Part shown: in pieces, positions 47,701 to 59,881 of the stretch
How positions within the stretch are numbered: the stretch's first letter is position 1
How the letters are laid out: each line of letters opens with the position of its first letter
Made by a program: the position numbers and the translations under genes
Origin: Planoprotostelium fungivorum
Lineage: Eukaryota; Evosea; Variosea; Cavosteliida; Cavosteliaceae
Direction: 5' to 3'
NCBI GenBank assembly: GCA_003024175.1
Contig: MDYQ01000016.1
Location: 1 to 64,000 of the forward strand
DNA: 64,000 nt
Notes under the pieces: generated by a model
Database searches by the model: none
The model's input: the letters and a program-made list of their open reading frames with translations, nothing else
Told to the model about the DNA's origin: nothing

Positions 47701-48606
47701 ATCTAAATGAATCATGCTGTCGCTCAGAGGTGGCAGGTGCCCAATTTGATTGTTGGAAATGTTGAATTCCTTCAATTTAAGTTTGATGATGTCCTGAGGT
47801 ATCTCTGGTATGTTATTCCACGATAGATCGAGGACCTATGGATGTCATCCGATGCATGAGAGGGATTTTACCTTCAAGGCGTTCATCTTCAGGATGATCA
47901 AGGGGAACAACTGCATTCAGTTATCATCGTGAATGGATGAGGTGATATAAGGTAGACGAATAGAATGTGATAGCATACCTGGATACGATTGTGGGATAGG
48001 TTCAGAGTGGTCAGTGAATCGAAGACAAAGTTTTCGGGTAGCTGATCGAGTTAGATACATCGATGAAACGGGCGCACCTGTGTGATGTCGTTGTATGATA
48101 AATCCAGAACTCTCAATTTGGGGAAGATGTCCTTGAAATCGATCCCATTGCCCATCAGATGATTCCCCGACTGAATTCGGATCAGTCGTGGACATCATGT
48201 TGGCAGTTATCCTACCGCTCTCAATTCCTCCAATGCGTTGCTTTTGAACTTTCCAAGGTTGAATAAATTAGGGTTATCGTTGTAGCTGATGTCCAACACC
48301 CTCAGGGACTCTAGATGACTGATTTGACTCCATACATCAGATGGCAGCTCGATCTTAATGCTCTCAGTTTTCTCCTTTTCATCTTTCGGTCACCTTCCCT
48401 TGGAGTACATATAAAGAGTGAAGATGAGGGACTGCCGTGGACATCATGCTAATTGTCTTCGAAACATCTTTTTTTGTTATCTTCTCATCGTTGAGCACTA
48501 TCAATCGAGGTGAGCGATACGATTTCGTCTCTGATATCTGGTTGGAGAGATTTGCTATATAGGGTTAGAAATCAGCATCCGATACCGAGGTGCATTTACC
48601 TCCCAT
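41758..48606 (-). CDS. Large LRR - FH3-like - Ub-like/FERM-like - RasGEFN - RasGEF protein
   Basis: Multi-exon gene beginning at ATG 48606 (MGANLSNQISETKSY). First ~350 residues contain about nine leucine-rich repeats (LRVLDISYN, LRVLDLSYNDITQLP, LTTLNLSHNRIQ, LKVLDLSWNNIPEIP, LHENMITDIPTELTRLSSLQ). A Ser-rich linker is followed by a helical armadillo-like part resembling formin GBD/FH3 (VKWNLFRQYNPGMYTTLIKH, FFVPTFVELGGLHRLIEIAE). Next are ubiquitin-like units (KTTTFETKYKDEKGVKD, SVIYLFTPLSTIYRVKEKI, RKFTVRYFNDNGTVQVKEV). Then RasGEFN (LCYQSYSTAEELLHKLIERY) and RasGEF (VDPIDFAQQVTLIAFNIFKK, MEIRNYHHMLSIHSAIAN, PCIPAIPVILGDIIHNEE); stop at 41758. Predicted Ras/Rap exchange factor at cortex or membrane. 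The FH3 and Ub-like calls are weaker than LRR and RasGEF. Confidence 0.82.
44321..44469 (-). repeat. 22-bp minisatellite in a RasGEF intron
   Basis: About seven units of TGTGATGTGATGAATGATCT plus GA, with T/A variants, between two Ub-like-domain exons. Confidence 0.9.
45786..45875 (-). repeat. ~30-bp tandem repeat in a RasGEF intron
   Basis: Three imperfect units around CTATCCTATACATG(T/G)(C/A)CATATCATAC. Confidence 0.75.
47412..47625 (-). repeat. 26-bp minisatellite in an LRR-region intron
   Basis: About eight units of ATGCATGTGTGTATCGAATG plus GATGGA, with GA/GT variants, splitting two leucine-rich-repeat exons. Confidence 0.9.
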
Positions 48607-49391
48607 GACTCGTTTACTCTTTGTGCGTTATTGTCTGGGATGTTTTAATACAAAAGCAAAGGACATGACCAGCGTTTGGTTGAAATGAGTGAGTCAAACT
48701 CGCGGCAGGGACGGTTGGCGGTTGTAGATTTTCTCGTTTCTTTATAAGGCAAATTCGCGCTTCCTTTGTGCCAGTGGAAAACACAAGACACCCGAATTGG
48801 CCCTGGCGCACAGCACAACTTTATTCAGCAAATCTGCAAGGGGCGACATTATTAGTGAGAGATCGGAAACAGAAGGATAAATACGTGATGGGCTTGAGAA
48901 GCTGCATATCGATCGGATGAGAAAGATCCTGACTGGACCGCATAATATGATCATGTTGGAGATGCCAATCTGAATTTCCCTTCAATGCTCTTGGGCTGAC
49001 TGACTCCACCAGGAACACTGGAGGACATGCATTGCGCAGTTGACTGCCTATCAGAATGAATCTGATGTTGATGACCCACTATCAACAATGATCTGTGTGC
49101 AGACAGAGGAGTTTCACGTATCCCCCACACTTTTGTAGTAGGAAATTCACGCTTCTGGTTGAGTTGAGCAAGAATCCTTGGCGACCATTCCACTTCTTGG
49201 GAACCTTTTTTATCATTATCAACCTCTTACATCTTCTGATAGGTGTTGGCTTCCATATCAAAGAAGGATCATTCGAGAGTCGAACAGGAGGTTGAGACCT
49301 CTAACATATCAAATGGAATGGAAATTGAAGCAGGGAACGATGTTTCATTACAACTCCAATAGAGTGAGGGTATTCAAATCTTGTGACAGGT
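48607..49391. other. Intergenic, nothing recognised
   Basis: 785 bp between the RasGEF start and the CK2 stop. No supported gene; it includes GTTGTAGAT at about 48721. Confidence 0.5.
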
Positions 49392-50616
49392 TTATTTCTG
49401 TAGTACTCTGAAATAAGGGTGGGCCATAGCTTCAGTGGTGGTCAATCTAGCCGCTTGATCATACTGCAGCAGTCGATCAAGAAAATCGATGGCGTCCGGC
49501 AGTGCCAGGTGTCGGTTGTCGTTGTTCAGGAACTTCGCCCAAGCTTTCCGTGGGTGTCTGTGTTCCTCAGAATTTGTCTCTCCCGTTCCACTCACTTTCC
49601 GATGCTGTTCATAAATGATGTCTCCAGCACAATGGCGTACTTGTCCAGATAGGCGTTCAGCTCTTCCGTGCCCAGGACCTTGGCAATCTTGACCAGTTGG
49701 TCTTGGTTGTCTTGACCGTGGAAGAATGGCTCTTTTCGGAAGATCTGCAAGGGTGAGGAACACAACACTAGATAGAATAGAAGGCACTCACCATTCCCGC
49801 AAACATACAACCGAGGCTCCACATGTCGAGGGAGTAGTCATAATCCTTCAGATCGACCAACAGCTCGGGGCCCTTGAAGTACCGAGAGGCCACCCTGACG
49901 TTGTATTCCATGCCGGGATGATAGTACTCGGCCAGTCCCCAGTCGATGAGTCTCAGCTGTCTCTTCACAGGGTCGATCATGACGTTGTGTGGCTTGACGT
50001 CCCTGTGCATGATCCCTGTTGACCTTCATTTCTTTGTTCACAGATGGTATTCACCGTTAGCATGCGCGAAATCTAATGCCTAAGGATGGATCAGATGACC
50101 CGATGATGTGAGAGATTTACCTTCAAAAGCTCGAAGATGTAAAAGCGTACATCGAAGTCGGTGAGTGTAGGGTACAGTGTTTTGAAATCTTGTGAATTGA
50201 CATGCTCGAAGACTAGGCTGTGGATTTTGGTGGCTGGGTCTCTTACTATATCGTAAAGCTTGATTATGTTGATGCCGCCACACAGATTTTGTAAGATGGA
50301 TATCTCTCTTCTGATCTTCTTCTTCTTCACTGGTTTCAAAACTTTGACGATGCACTTCTCCCCAGTGTTGTTTTGGAATGCCTCGAACACCTCGCTGTAT
50401 TTTCCTCTTCCAACCTTTTTTGTTACTTCATACTCTTCTTGGTTTCTGTCATTAAGCGTTATTGATTGTCTTGCAGCCATTCTTCGATCATCACCCCCAA
50501 GCAATGGCCAATTCCTCATAGTTCCAATATTCTGACGGCCGTAAGGTATTCACGTTTGCATGGCATCGAGATATATTCTTCACTACGGGTACCTTCCCTC
50601 CTGGCCCCGAGTTCAT
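49392..50616 (-). CDS. CSNK2A1: Casein kinase 2 catalytic subunit alpha
   Basis: Constitutively active acidophilic Ser/Thr kinase. Exon 1 50616-50495 gives [20 protein letters not shown] ending AWG, and splicing (intron 50494-46... ending at 50446) continues [20 protein letters not shown], restoring the conserved CK2 N-terminus; a start at the downstream ATG (50519 or 50480) would lose it. Hallmarks: basic cluster [42 protein letters not shown] in place of DFG ([13 protein letters not shown]), [36 protein letters not shown], and EAMAHPYF near the end. Several short introns. Length and motifs match CK2 alpha throughout. Confidence 0.95.
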
Positions 50617-50845
50617 CTTGGATGATGTGATCTCGTCGGTAAACTAGTTCAGAAAAGAAGTGGTGCCTTCTGTCTTTGTTTTGTGATTGTCCGTTTGCTT
50701 CGAATATCAGCTCTCGTCAAGGAAGGAAGCAAAGCCTTCTTGTAATATAGGAGTTCGAGCTCACGTTGGGCGTGGTGTGATAAAAGAATAAAAGTTCTAT
50801 TATTCGCAAAACTCCGAGAAGATTTGCCATAGGGCAGACGGCATC
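50617..50845. promoter_or_regulatory. Bidirectional promoter between CK2 and a membrane-protein gene
   Basis: Only ~230 bp separate the two divergent ATGs, so core promoters must overlap. No specific element identified. Confidence 0.4.
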
Positions 50846-53800
50846 ATGAACGGAGAGAGGGGGACCCCTTTGTTACAGAGACAGGTGATACTGGTGCTAC
50901 TCTTCCTGCTGTGTCACTTTGTCTGTGTTGCCCTTCCTACAGAAACTGAAACCACGTCCACTCATTTTCAAGATACGAAGACGACGTCAAGTCAAACAAT
51001 TGTGGCGAACACAACTCATTCAGTTTCACCAACGATCACTAAAGGGCCATACATACAGGTTTTCATTCCTTCTTTCTTCCCCTTCTTATGTTTCCAGAAT
51101 TGCAGATGGATCTGTGACAACCATTTTTTCAATGAATCTACTTGCTGGGATTGTAATCGAGTGCCTACCGCAAATGATACCATCTTCATCCCACCGAAGA
51201 AACTGCTCGTAGTCAGCACAAATCAAACCGTCGAAGCTGTAGAGATGAGGTCAGTAGAAGGTCAGTTCGATTGTGACGTAGTTAGGAGAGGAGCAATATT
51301 GGCCATCACTGGGCCGAACGTTCTCTTTCAGGTTCGCAAATCGCTCAAGGCCAATAGCTCAATCATGAAAATCTCTGGTACTCTTGCCGGAGTAAACCCA
51401 GAATTTCAGGTCAGTCTATCATTGAGTCTGCACTGATAGTTCTCGACTACAATCGAATCGATATCACAGCACAGGGATTCACAGATGACTCATTTCAACA
51501 GGTGAACTTGGAAGCGAAGAGTCGGGTGGAAGTGAACGAAGGGGGAAGATTAGAGAAGGTGAAGATATATCTGTCAAACCTGACAGTCACCACCTGGACT
51601 GGGAGATGGACGACCGACCAGGTAGAGATCCATAACAATGGAACCATGGACTGGATGCCCCTTCACACGAGCCAACCGGCTGAGGTGCGTACGGATCTTC
51701 AGTCCCACTGACAGGTGCAGATAAACGGAGTGGTTCATAACGAAGGAGTATGGAATATCAGTGTGAGTGTGGACAGAGTGATGACAGGTGACGAATGTAC
51801 AGACCACATTCGAAACAGCGAGAGGATGTCAGATCATCAATGGAAAGACGATCAATGTACAGATGAAAGAAGAAGAATGGAAGATACAGAGTACATACGA
51901 GGGAAGGGACGATGCCAAGTTATACATCCTCTCCAACACCACTTTGATCTGGGTACAATCCACTACACACTACACGGGCAGCTATGTCCTGTGTGATCGC
52001 CAGGAGGTATGTTCCACATCTACGTCCCTTCTTCATCGCCTCTCTCGAACAACCGTCGTCATCATGAATCACCACTATCGATATCCGTCGTTCGCATGAT
52101 TTGTGTAGATGTGAATTGAATCGAGGTAGGAACTGTGCCACATCATACTCGCCTCCTCGGAGGGAAGCGGGCATTTGAAGCCGAAGCATCGCTTCCAACG
52201 TCAGTCCTTCTTCTGCTCCAAGGGGAACAACACATACATCATGCTTGAGACCAGCAGTAGTGCTCACCTCCTCTTCGACTCTGGTTCTCAGTGAGTGTGA
52301 TCTCCCGTCTCTCCCTCACACATTGTCAGCTTGTGGAGACTCAACTCTTTCTCCCTCGACCCCACCTCCCGCATCGATCTGAATGGATCTGTGTCCCTGA
52401 GGTGAAACCATTGTTCGTCATGCATCGAGATTGAGACGAGGAGGGTGGACATCTTGGGGAATCACAGGGGAAGGGATTATCCTTCCATCCACATCGAGGG
52501 TAAAATATCTGGATACACCACACCCTCCAACGCGAGAGGGTCTGCATACATCTTCGCATCGACGATGAACAATGTGACATTCATCTCATCACAGAGCATG
52601 ATCCTGTCCGGTTCCATATCAGGTACTCCTCTTTCTCTACGAGAGAATGACACAAACAGGTTCACTGCGGATGGAGGTACAACCGGCTGTACTGAAGATC
52701 TCAGAGGGTCTTCGCATCGAAGACACCGTGGAATTGATCTCCAAGAACACAACCATCGACATTGATCCTAACAATCCTCCCAACAATAGCACGGGACAGG
52801 TGCATGAATTGCGTGTACAGGGACTGAACCATGACAGATCCAAATAGGAGAACACAGTGAGATGTCACTGAGTGAAGAGACGGACGACTTTGGATCGATG
52901 AAATTGTACTTTGCACCAGGGAGTAAACTGATGAGTTCTATATCGGGGGACAGATACGGAGCAGTGAAGAGCACCGTGTGGCGATTCGATGGGCAGATGA
53001 CGTTGACGACCAACAGAAGATCCCCTCCCCTCATCAACTATCCCTACTCTATTTTAGAGGGACATCTGGCAGGCTCAGACCGCGTGAGTTCCTATGCAGA
53101 GGAGGATCAAACTCAGTCTCATAGGAAATTGATCTACCTTATCGTGTGGAAGGAGCGTGGCCTGGAGAATGTCTGCTGAGTCGACAGAACTATACTTATC
53201 CTTCGTGGTCTGTCACCTTCTATGGTATTCCCAATCCTACTCCACCGGATCATCTTGAAGTTGTGAACGATACCTCCAAGGTGAGACGAAAGGGTGATTT
53301 CAATGGAGATGAACAAGAGCAGATGGATTACGAACATGTACCCAAGATCACGCTGAGATGGAGAGGTAGAACAGTTTGATTGGTCAAGATTGACACCTAC
53401 AGCTCAAGCACCTTGCAATGCAACGATTCAGTCGTTCGTAGTGCAGACGACACTAGAGGATTACAAGAGTGTGGCATTGAAGGAGGGACAGTGGAATGTT
53501 CCCTCCGATGTCCCGGTGTGCAGCTTCTTCCGGTGAGATGGATGCAGTGGAATGAATCATTGGGAGAGTAGTGGTGGATGACGTTGAGCAGGGTGAGAGT
53601 GTCATCCGTAGCCGAGTGGGCGGGAAACTCAAGCGTGACGGCCGTATCTTCACCGTCTGTGTGGCATCCAATCTCTGTAAACCCCATTGGATTTGGGCCA
53701 AAGCCTCCCTCTGTTCTCTCGGTCAAGAATTCATCCGTTCTGGTATCTTTGGGTATGAAACGTTCGACAGCAGACACTGAAGGCACCCACAGTGGAAGGA

Positions 53801-54711
53801 AAGAGCAAATCCCTCTACACACCCTGCAACTGGAGCGTCAATGCCATCGAACTCAGATTGACCTCTAAGAAGGCACAGAAGAGCATCTTGGTCTCCTCTC
53901 AGTCCACACAGATCTTCATTGATTCATTGGAGTAAGTGAGATTTGTGAACCACACGACTGAGCCCTGAAGGTCTTGCGAACAATACCAGCTGGACATGAG
54001 ATTTCAGATGGAGGGTGATCACACCAATGGCTCCTTTTTTTCTGAATATGGAGGTTCCTCCAACATCACCACTCTTGGTTCCATTTCCTCAGACACTCCC
54101 GTCCCCGCTTTCTCTTCCATTGTACATTCATCATCCCGTTCAGCTCTCAAGGTCCTTGTTCGTCATCTATCTATGCTTGTCTTCTTTCATCGTGAACCTT
54201 ATCTGACTTGATTAGATCGAAGCGAAAAGCTTCACATGTCCCTGTGGCAATGGAGTGAGGACCATCTATCAGTTTGAGATATCGGGTGATCAATGGAACA
54301 CATCACAAGAATCGAGCAACCCAGTGGTGAGTGATTTAGACCTGTGAGAACTGAAGAGAGCAGATGGAACTCGAGAGAGAGGGAGAGGGAATGAGGTACA
54401 TTGCACGAAGTCGGTACGTGTGCATGTGGGAAAGAGTCAACACAACATCGGATTGGTCGATGTGGAGCGATCCTGTAGACACCTCACCCACCTACATCGT
54501 TTATCTCTGGCCCATCATCTGTGGTGCTTCTGGTGAGAATGAGGAGATTTTCTTTCTGTGTGTACTGAGATCTCCAGGGGGCGTTGGACTCATCTTGATT
54601 TTGGGGTTCATCATCTACTACTGGATAACTAAGAGGAAGTATTCTTATTTCTCTGAATCAGTGGAGTGGAGGGAACCAACCAGGCACAGCCTTCTGCTGG
54701 CAGCAGAATAA
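50846..54711 (+). CDS. Large type I membrane protein, unknown function, many exons
   Basis: ATG at 50846, signal peptide VILVLLFLLCHFVCVAL after an N-terminal basic segment, then Ser/Thr-rich sequence. The ectodomain starts with CRWICDNHFFNESTCWDCNR and VPTANDTIFIPPKKLLVVST, a beta-helix-like opening that recurs in large adhesins. Repeated strand segments with many N-x-S/T sequons (NLTVTTWTG, NTTIDIDPNNPPNNSTG) follow. A single C-terminal span (GVGLILILGFIIYYWIT) is followed by basic KRKYSYF and a short cytosolic tail ending RHSLLLAAE. Around 20 exons; internal joints were not all checked, so the exon model is approximate. Cell-surface adhesion or recognition is an inference from layout. Confidence 0.7.
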
Positions 54712-54806
54712 ATACATCCTTTTCTGTTATCTATTTTCGTCCGCTGGAAGGATAGTAACTCTTGCGCCGTCGTTCATTGGGTCTATCTCATCTTCGTACT
54801 CCACTA

Positions 54807-56111
54807 CTAGAAAATCTCATTCCCTGGCGAGAAGAGTTGGGGGAGATTCATAGAGTCCACATTTTCTATGATCACTTTCCACGCTGCTCTCAGTGTGTTG
54901 GTTGATATCTCTGCCACCTTACACAGATCGTTCACTTGAAATGCTCTATTCTCTACTTGCAGAACAAACTGCACCGCTGCGGCTGCCACGGTGGGTGGTT
55001 GCTTTCCGACTAACAATTCCACTGCTTCTTGTGCCACCTATACATCATGTCATTCTTCATTCGATATATGATCTCACCTCTCTGGCGCGACTAATGGTTC
55101 GGTACGGAGGACGAGGTACCAGGGTCATTCGATTGATGATCGACTCCACTAGATCAGACGCTTGTGTGGATATCTAGTCTCTCTTAGACGAATGCCTTTG
55201 AGAGACATTATGCTCGTGAACGTGGATAGATATCTTGTATGAATGTTTGGATGGGATGCATACTCGAGTGCTTTGTGGAAAGGTAGAGGGGTCGCCAGTA
55301 GGAACACACACTTCAGTGAGTCGAGGATTCTTGACTAGGACCTTGTAAAATTTCTGTGTGATGTCAGTATAAACGGAGTACAACTGCCTCTTTACTTTGA
55401 TCTCCTTGATATCGACCGCAGAAGTCCTAGCCAACTCTTTCAGCGTATGACCTGTCTGCATGTTCTTGCATGCAAGAAGAATTACAGCCAAGGAGAAAGC
55501 ATCAGACTTATATCCTCTGAACGTATAGTTCCCCGTAGACAGCTCTTCAAATCTCTGTCTCATCGTCATGAAGATGGTGTAGTCAGGTCTTCACCTCAAG
55601 AATTTCTTTTCCAGCATTGATGACTGGCATAGTCATGTTATTTAGATCTCCCAGAAAGCGAAGTCGTTTAAATGCTGCCAACAACTTCATCTGTCTTCTT
55701 CCTTGTGGTCCGTTGGCCTCTTTCAGATGTCTGAAATAGTCAGGGAATCTACGTTCGTCTCAGACTAATACCTCATTGCTGTTGTGCTCAGATTAGATTT
55801 ACTCTTTGTACCAAATGAATGAGAGGATATATTAGTGTTCAATGAGTTGAATTCATCGTTAATCTCCACATGTTGACGTGAATTTCCTTCTGTGTTATGC
55901 TCATCAACATCAAAATCCCTCCAATCTTTGCCACAATCGATGCTCTGCACTTTTGGTAAGTCATCATAGCAACAACACGAAGTTTTCTTACTTGCGCATT
56001 ATCGCGACAGGTTGCACAGACCGGGCAAACGTATGTTTCCTCTTTAGTCAATACATACTCCACCTCACAGCGTTCACAAAACCTTTCCCGCTCTCCAACC
56101 TCGTCTTGCAT
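54807..56111 (-). CDS. TFIIB-family transcription factor
   Basis: N-terminal zinc ribbon CERCEVEYVLTKEETYVCPV C (CxxC...CxxC, residues ~12-34), then an acidic, Asn-rich linker (DFDVDEHNTEGNSRQHVEIN), and two cyclin-fold repeats: FRHLKEANGPQGRRQMKLLA ... GYKSDAFSLAVILLACKNMQ, and EVAQEAVELLVGKQPPTVAA ... VNDLCKVAEISTNTLRAAWK. The second ends NVDSMNLPQLFSPGNEIF-stop. Several short introns. The layout fits TFIIB/Brf-type general transcription factors; the ribbon and repeats are divergent, so a lineage-specific TFIIB-like protein is as likely as TFIIB itself. ATG at 56111. Confidence 0.78.
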
Positions 56112-56159
56112 TGTTAATCACGGTTGCGATGTGAGATCTTTTCGAAATCATGGGTGGAT

Positions 56160-56200
56160 GTCATCGTAGTAAAAGGGAATATTATAGCGGATTTCTCTAC
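56160..56200 (+). repeat. 43-bp dispersed repeat, copy 1
   Basis: TCATCGTAGTAAAAGGGAAT continues to TCTCTACAA; inverted copies at about 62157-62199 and 62606-62648. Confidence 0.75.
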
Positions 56201-58002
56201 AACTCACCACACACCTGCTTCCCTCTTGTGTTCTGTTTGGAGACCCTCCGCAAAACATTTGTAAGCGTTCGAGCGCTCAGTGCACGCTTTATGCAGGTGG
56301 AAATATCTGCACATATACTTCTTCAACGATAATTCATGATGGCTTGGGCATATCAGATGGCAACAACAGTTGCGCATCCAGTGGAACCCAAAGACAAGCT
56401 GCTAATTCAACACTCAATGTCTGCACTATAGTTTCTCTAAGGTTGATCCTTCTCATGATCAAGTGCGGCTGATCACGCTCCACCTTGTGGGGTCTGAACT
56501 GCAGCGCATCGTTCGTTTAGGATGTTCAGTGAAGTTACGGCAATGTGTCTTGCAAACGAAAAGCTACGACACAATGTATTCCCGTGCGGTCTCCCATCAG
56601 CCCATAATTGCTTACCTTACGAGTTTGGAATGGGTTTGTGGGGGTTCAATCAGGTATGATTGTAGCTGTCTGGCTTAGTTATGTCAGCCATCCAGTCGAT
56701 TTTATCACGAAGAGCTCTCCAAAATGGCACAAGGTGTTAGGTTACAATGATAATTGATCAGGAAATGAATATGACGATAGTTTTATGATATGATCTAGAG
56801 GGATAATAGATAACAAAGGATAGGAAGACTACGGGTTCTTCATGAGGGTTGAAAGCTTTATTTAGCTATGCGTGATGAAGTCTACAACAAGCTGTAGCAT
56901 TACCCCCCACAACTGTAAGTTGTATAGTGAGGCTAGTTGGTGAACAGGTGTAAAGTAGATTGGTGAACCAGGGAGAAGAATAAGAATATGATTGTGACCG
57001 GAGACTTTAACAAGATAACATCAGTGAGTGACTATAGAGCCACATATGTACAGAAGAAGAAGAAGGATCATGCGTGATTGTCTTCATCACACAATGTGAA
57101 TTGTGATGTGACATGTATTGCCGGCATATGATGAATCAATGTTGATAACGCATCCTATCTAGAATGAGTATTGATGAGTGAGTATCATCCTAAATGAGTG
57201 AGTATCCCATGGAATGCAATACTCCAATACCCATTCATGAGGCTACAGAGGAATGCTCACCTCAAACAACAGCCTTCAAGTCTGCCACACCATCAGAAAG
57301 AAAATGCACCTGCAGCGACATCATTGTCAGCCATCAAGAATTAGAGCTGCCACTCACCTGACTCGAGGCCTGCAATCCCTGGTCTTGCACCACCCCTCCT
57401 CATATCACCTAACGTCAGCAGATGCTGGCGCTCTGAAATAACCCTCAACCACTCAAATTCTTACAATCTCTTTTCGTCTTTGTTTGATCTCTTTCCTTTC
57501 CTCCCCTGGTTTTCAACATCAGATTATGATGGATACTTACCTGAAGAGATGGGAAATAAAGGCCTAATCTCTTAGAATAAATCTCTTGCAATCTCCAACA
57601 AAAGATAAGTTAGGAAAACAAAGGGCATGATGTTGATTCAATAGTCTTGGCAACAATTAGAATAATCCAAAGGCATATCATTAACACATACCTGTTTCAG
57701 CAAACAATGATGGAAACATAGTATTGCATACTGGAAGATAGACAATATAAAAATGATAAGTAATGATAAGTGATGATAAGTAGATAAAAAAACAACATGA
57801 GTACAACAGATAATAATAATACCAAGGGACGCATGGGATGCATGGGGAGCACAGCTCAATACTCATATATTATTTGCATTAAAATCAAGAATTTATGTCA
57901 CATTTAGTTCTACTTTATATCATGCATCTCCCTTCTATCCTTTTTTTTCAGGTTACTCGTCTGGATTGCAGAATCCAAAGTTACCAGTTGGCCAGCAATG
58001 GC

Positions 58003-58290
58003 TTAGCAGCCCATAAAAGGGTCAAACTGGTATCTGATTAAAACCTGAACCTGAACCAGAATGCATTCAAAGTTGTAAGTCAGAAACAAAGGTCTTACAA
58101 GCTCTGTACCAAAAGCCTGCTTATATTGAGTTGTAGAATTCTGTATAAGTTTATCTTTGAATTCAAGAATTTTATTGATGTTTTGATCTCTCTGATGTTT
58201 GGACATGTGCTTATGATGTTCAGAGCTGTAGCTGTATGCAAAGACCTTCTTGCACTTGTCACAAATAACAGTTTCAGCATATCCTAACAA
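58003..58290 (-). CDS. Possible zinc-finger fragment in AT-rich island
   Basis: Short frame reading ETVICDKCKKVFAYSYSSEH then HKHMSKHQRDQN: CxxC followed by an aromatic and a His cluster, suggesting a C2H2-type finger, then a Lys/Asn-rich helix. Probably part of a mobile or decayed gene; no complete model found. Confidence 0.3.
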   Translation of the reverse strand: MLGYAETVICDKCKKVFAYSYSSEHHKHMSKHQRDQNINKILEFKDKLIQNSTTQYKQAFGTELVRPLFLTYNFECILVQVQVLIRYQFDPFMGC

Positions 58291-58855
58291 GTGTTGTCAA
58301 TCCAAAGCAGAGATTGTCCTTAAGATCTGGATTCTTCAAACATCTCTTATTTTTAAATGTAGCATCTCTGAGTATCCTGAGCATCCTCCTTTCTGTGATT
58401 TGGCTATCTTAAGTTGGGAAGTAATGAATTCATGTTTTCTATGTTTTGTATCAGGCACAGAATCATCACCAGTGAAGGAGTTATTTATCCATGATTGAAT
58501 GAACAATTCAAATCACTGATGTATTTTGTCAAAGATATCTTGATGCATAACTGAAGATTTAGAATATAACACCAGACTGACAAAAAAAGTAAAACACCCA
58601 ACAATTGGCAACCGGCATTGTACATTCTCAACTATGAGATTCTGCACAAAAGTCAAGGTGACCACAACCAAGAGACAGACTCCAAAGTGTGGCTCAGCTA
58701 CAAACATCACATTGCCAAAAATGGCATCTTCTCACGGAGAATTCACACCCAATGGCCACTCCAAAGGCTATATAGACATCTAGCACTGTCAATCAACCCT
58801 CTCTGTTGCAGTAATTTGGGTAGTGGGCCCCAACAACCTGCAACCTTTAAATAGA

Positions 58856-59035
58856 AAAAACAATGGGTAGGAATCAGCAAATGCCAAAGTGATAGTAATT
58901 AATGAAGATTACAATCTTGCTGATTTGTTATGCAGAATTGGTGAAGCAAAATGCCAATGAGCAATGATTCAACAAAACATATTTTGCTTTGTCCAGAAAT
59001 TCTTGTCTCTCAGTCAGGGATTGTGAACTGTCAAT
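58856..59035 (+). repeat. Dispersed repeat, copy 2
   Basis: Same-strand match to 36865-37050; see that entry. Confidence 0.8.
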
Positions 59036-59356
59036 TCACTCACTGTGAGAGAGGAACCAATATCAGTAGGCTGATATTACCTGAACACAAACACCTCAAG
59101 CAAGTCATGTCTCTTCTATCAAATCATGTAGCCTTCCTTCATATCTCTTGTTGTTCATCTTCATACACTGCTTTTTGTTATTGTATGATGCTAGCTCCTT
59201 CTCAAATAATCCCTTTAGGTTATCAGATTCTTCATTCAGCTACACTTCTTGCCTCTAATTTTTGTATTCTGTATCCTAAGCTTTAAACAGTCTACAATGC
59301 TTTGTAGAAGCTGAGAGACTATATCATTTTATGCAGAACTCCACCATTGAGTCATA

Positions 59357-59880
59357 GTAAAATGTAGTAATACAATAGTAAATATAGTAATTTGGATGAG
59401 TAAATAAATAGTAGATAAACAGTGATAATTGTAAAAATAGTAAGTTGAAAATGGTGTCTTATAGTAGATTTATGGTGAATATAGTCAGAATTTGGTGTTT
59501 TTTTGCTCTTTGAATACATAAAAAAAGAAGACTTACCTGTTTTCCTATGTTTTACTCTGAAAAGGACGAGATCTGTTTTGGAGTTAGAAAATAAGACAGA
59601 TACCGTTGTATAATTTTGAGTTGTTACCTCGAGAAAGGGGCAGTGGACAATACGGACCAAGAACTAGAATAGAGTCAGAATGTGAGAGAGGAATCAACGC
59701 CAGCAAGCTATTGTTACCTGTGGATGCGCTTGTCCAAAACAAGTCTATAAGAGGGCCAAAGACCTGAAAGGAATCAACTGAAGTTAAACATGGACCTACA
59801 ATGAGGTAATGAGCAGCAACAATTTAGTAGAGCGTCCACCTGTGCGTGGCTGAGGTCTCTGGAAATTGAAGCAAGATCAG
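59357..59880 (-). pseudogene. Modular gene-family member C, 5' exons only
   Basis: Minus-strand exon-like blocks (FLVRIVHCPFLE, DLVLFRVKHRK) with short introns align with members A and B. They run into unrelated AT-rich sequence below 59500, so this looks truncated. Confidence 0.5.
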
Positions 59881-59881
59881 A

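Larger units (their letters stand above)
56112..59350. other. AT-rich accessory island, mostly repeats and decayed frames
   Basis: No recognised host gene. It contains a 43-bp dispersed repeat (56160-56200), long non-coding AT-rich sequence, and a minus-strand frame (58290-58003) with a C2H2-like segment. Copy 2 of the island repeat lies at 58856-59035. Confidence 0.6.

Noticed and set aside
47370-47775. Frames reading MHVCIEWMECMCV-type repeats
   Set aside because: They are translations of the 26-bp minisatellite.
50480-50519. CK2 start at the in-frame ATGs within 50480-50519
   Set aside because: These lie in the intron; splicing from the upstream exon restores the conserved CK2 N-terminus.
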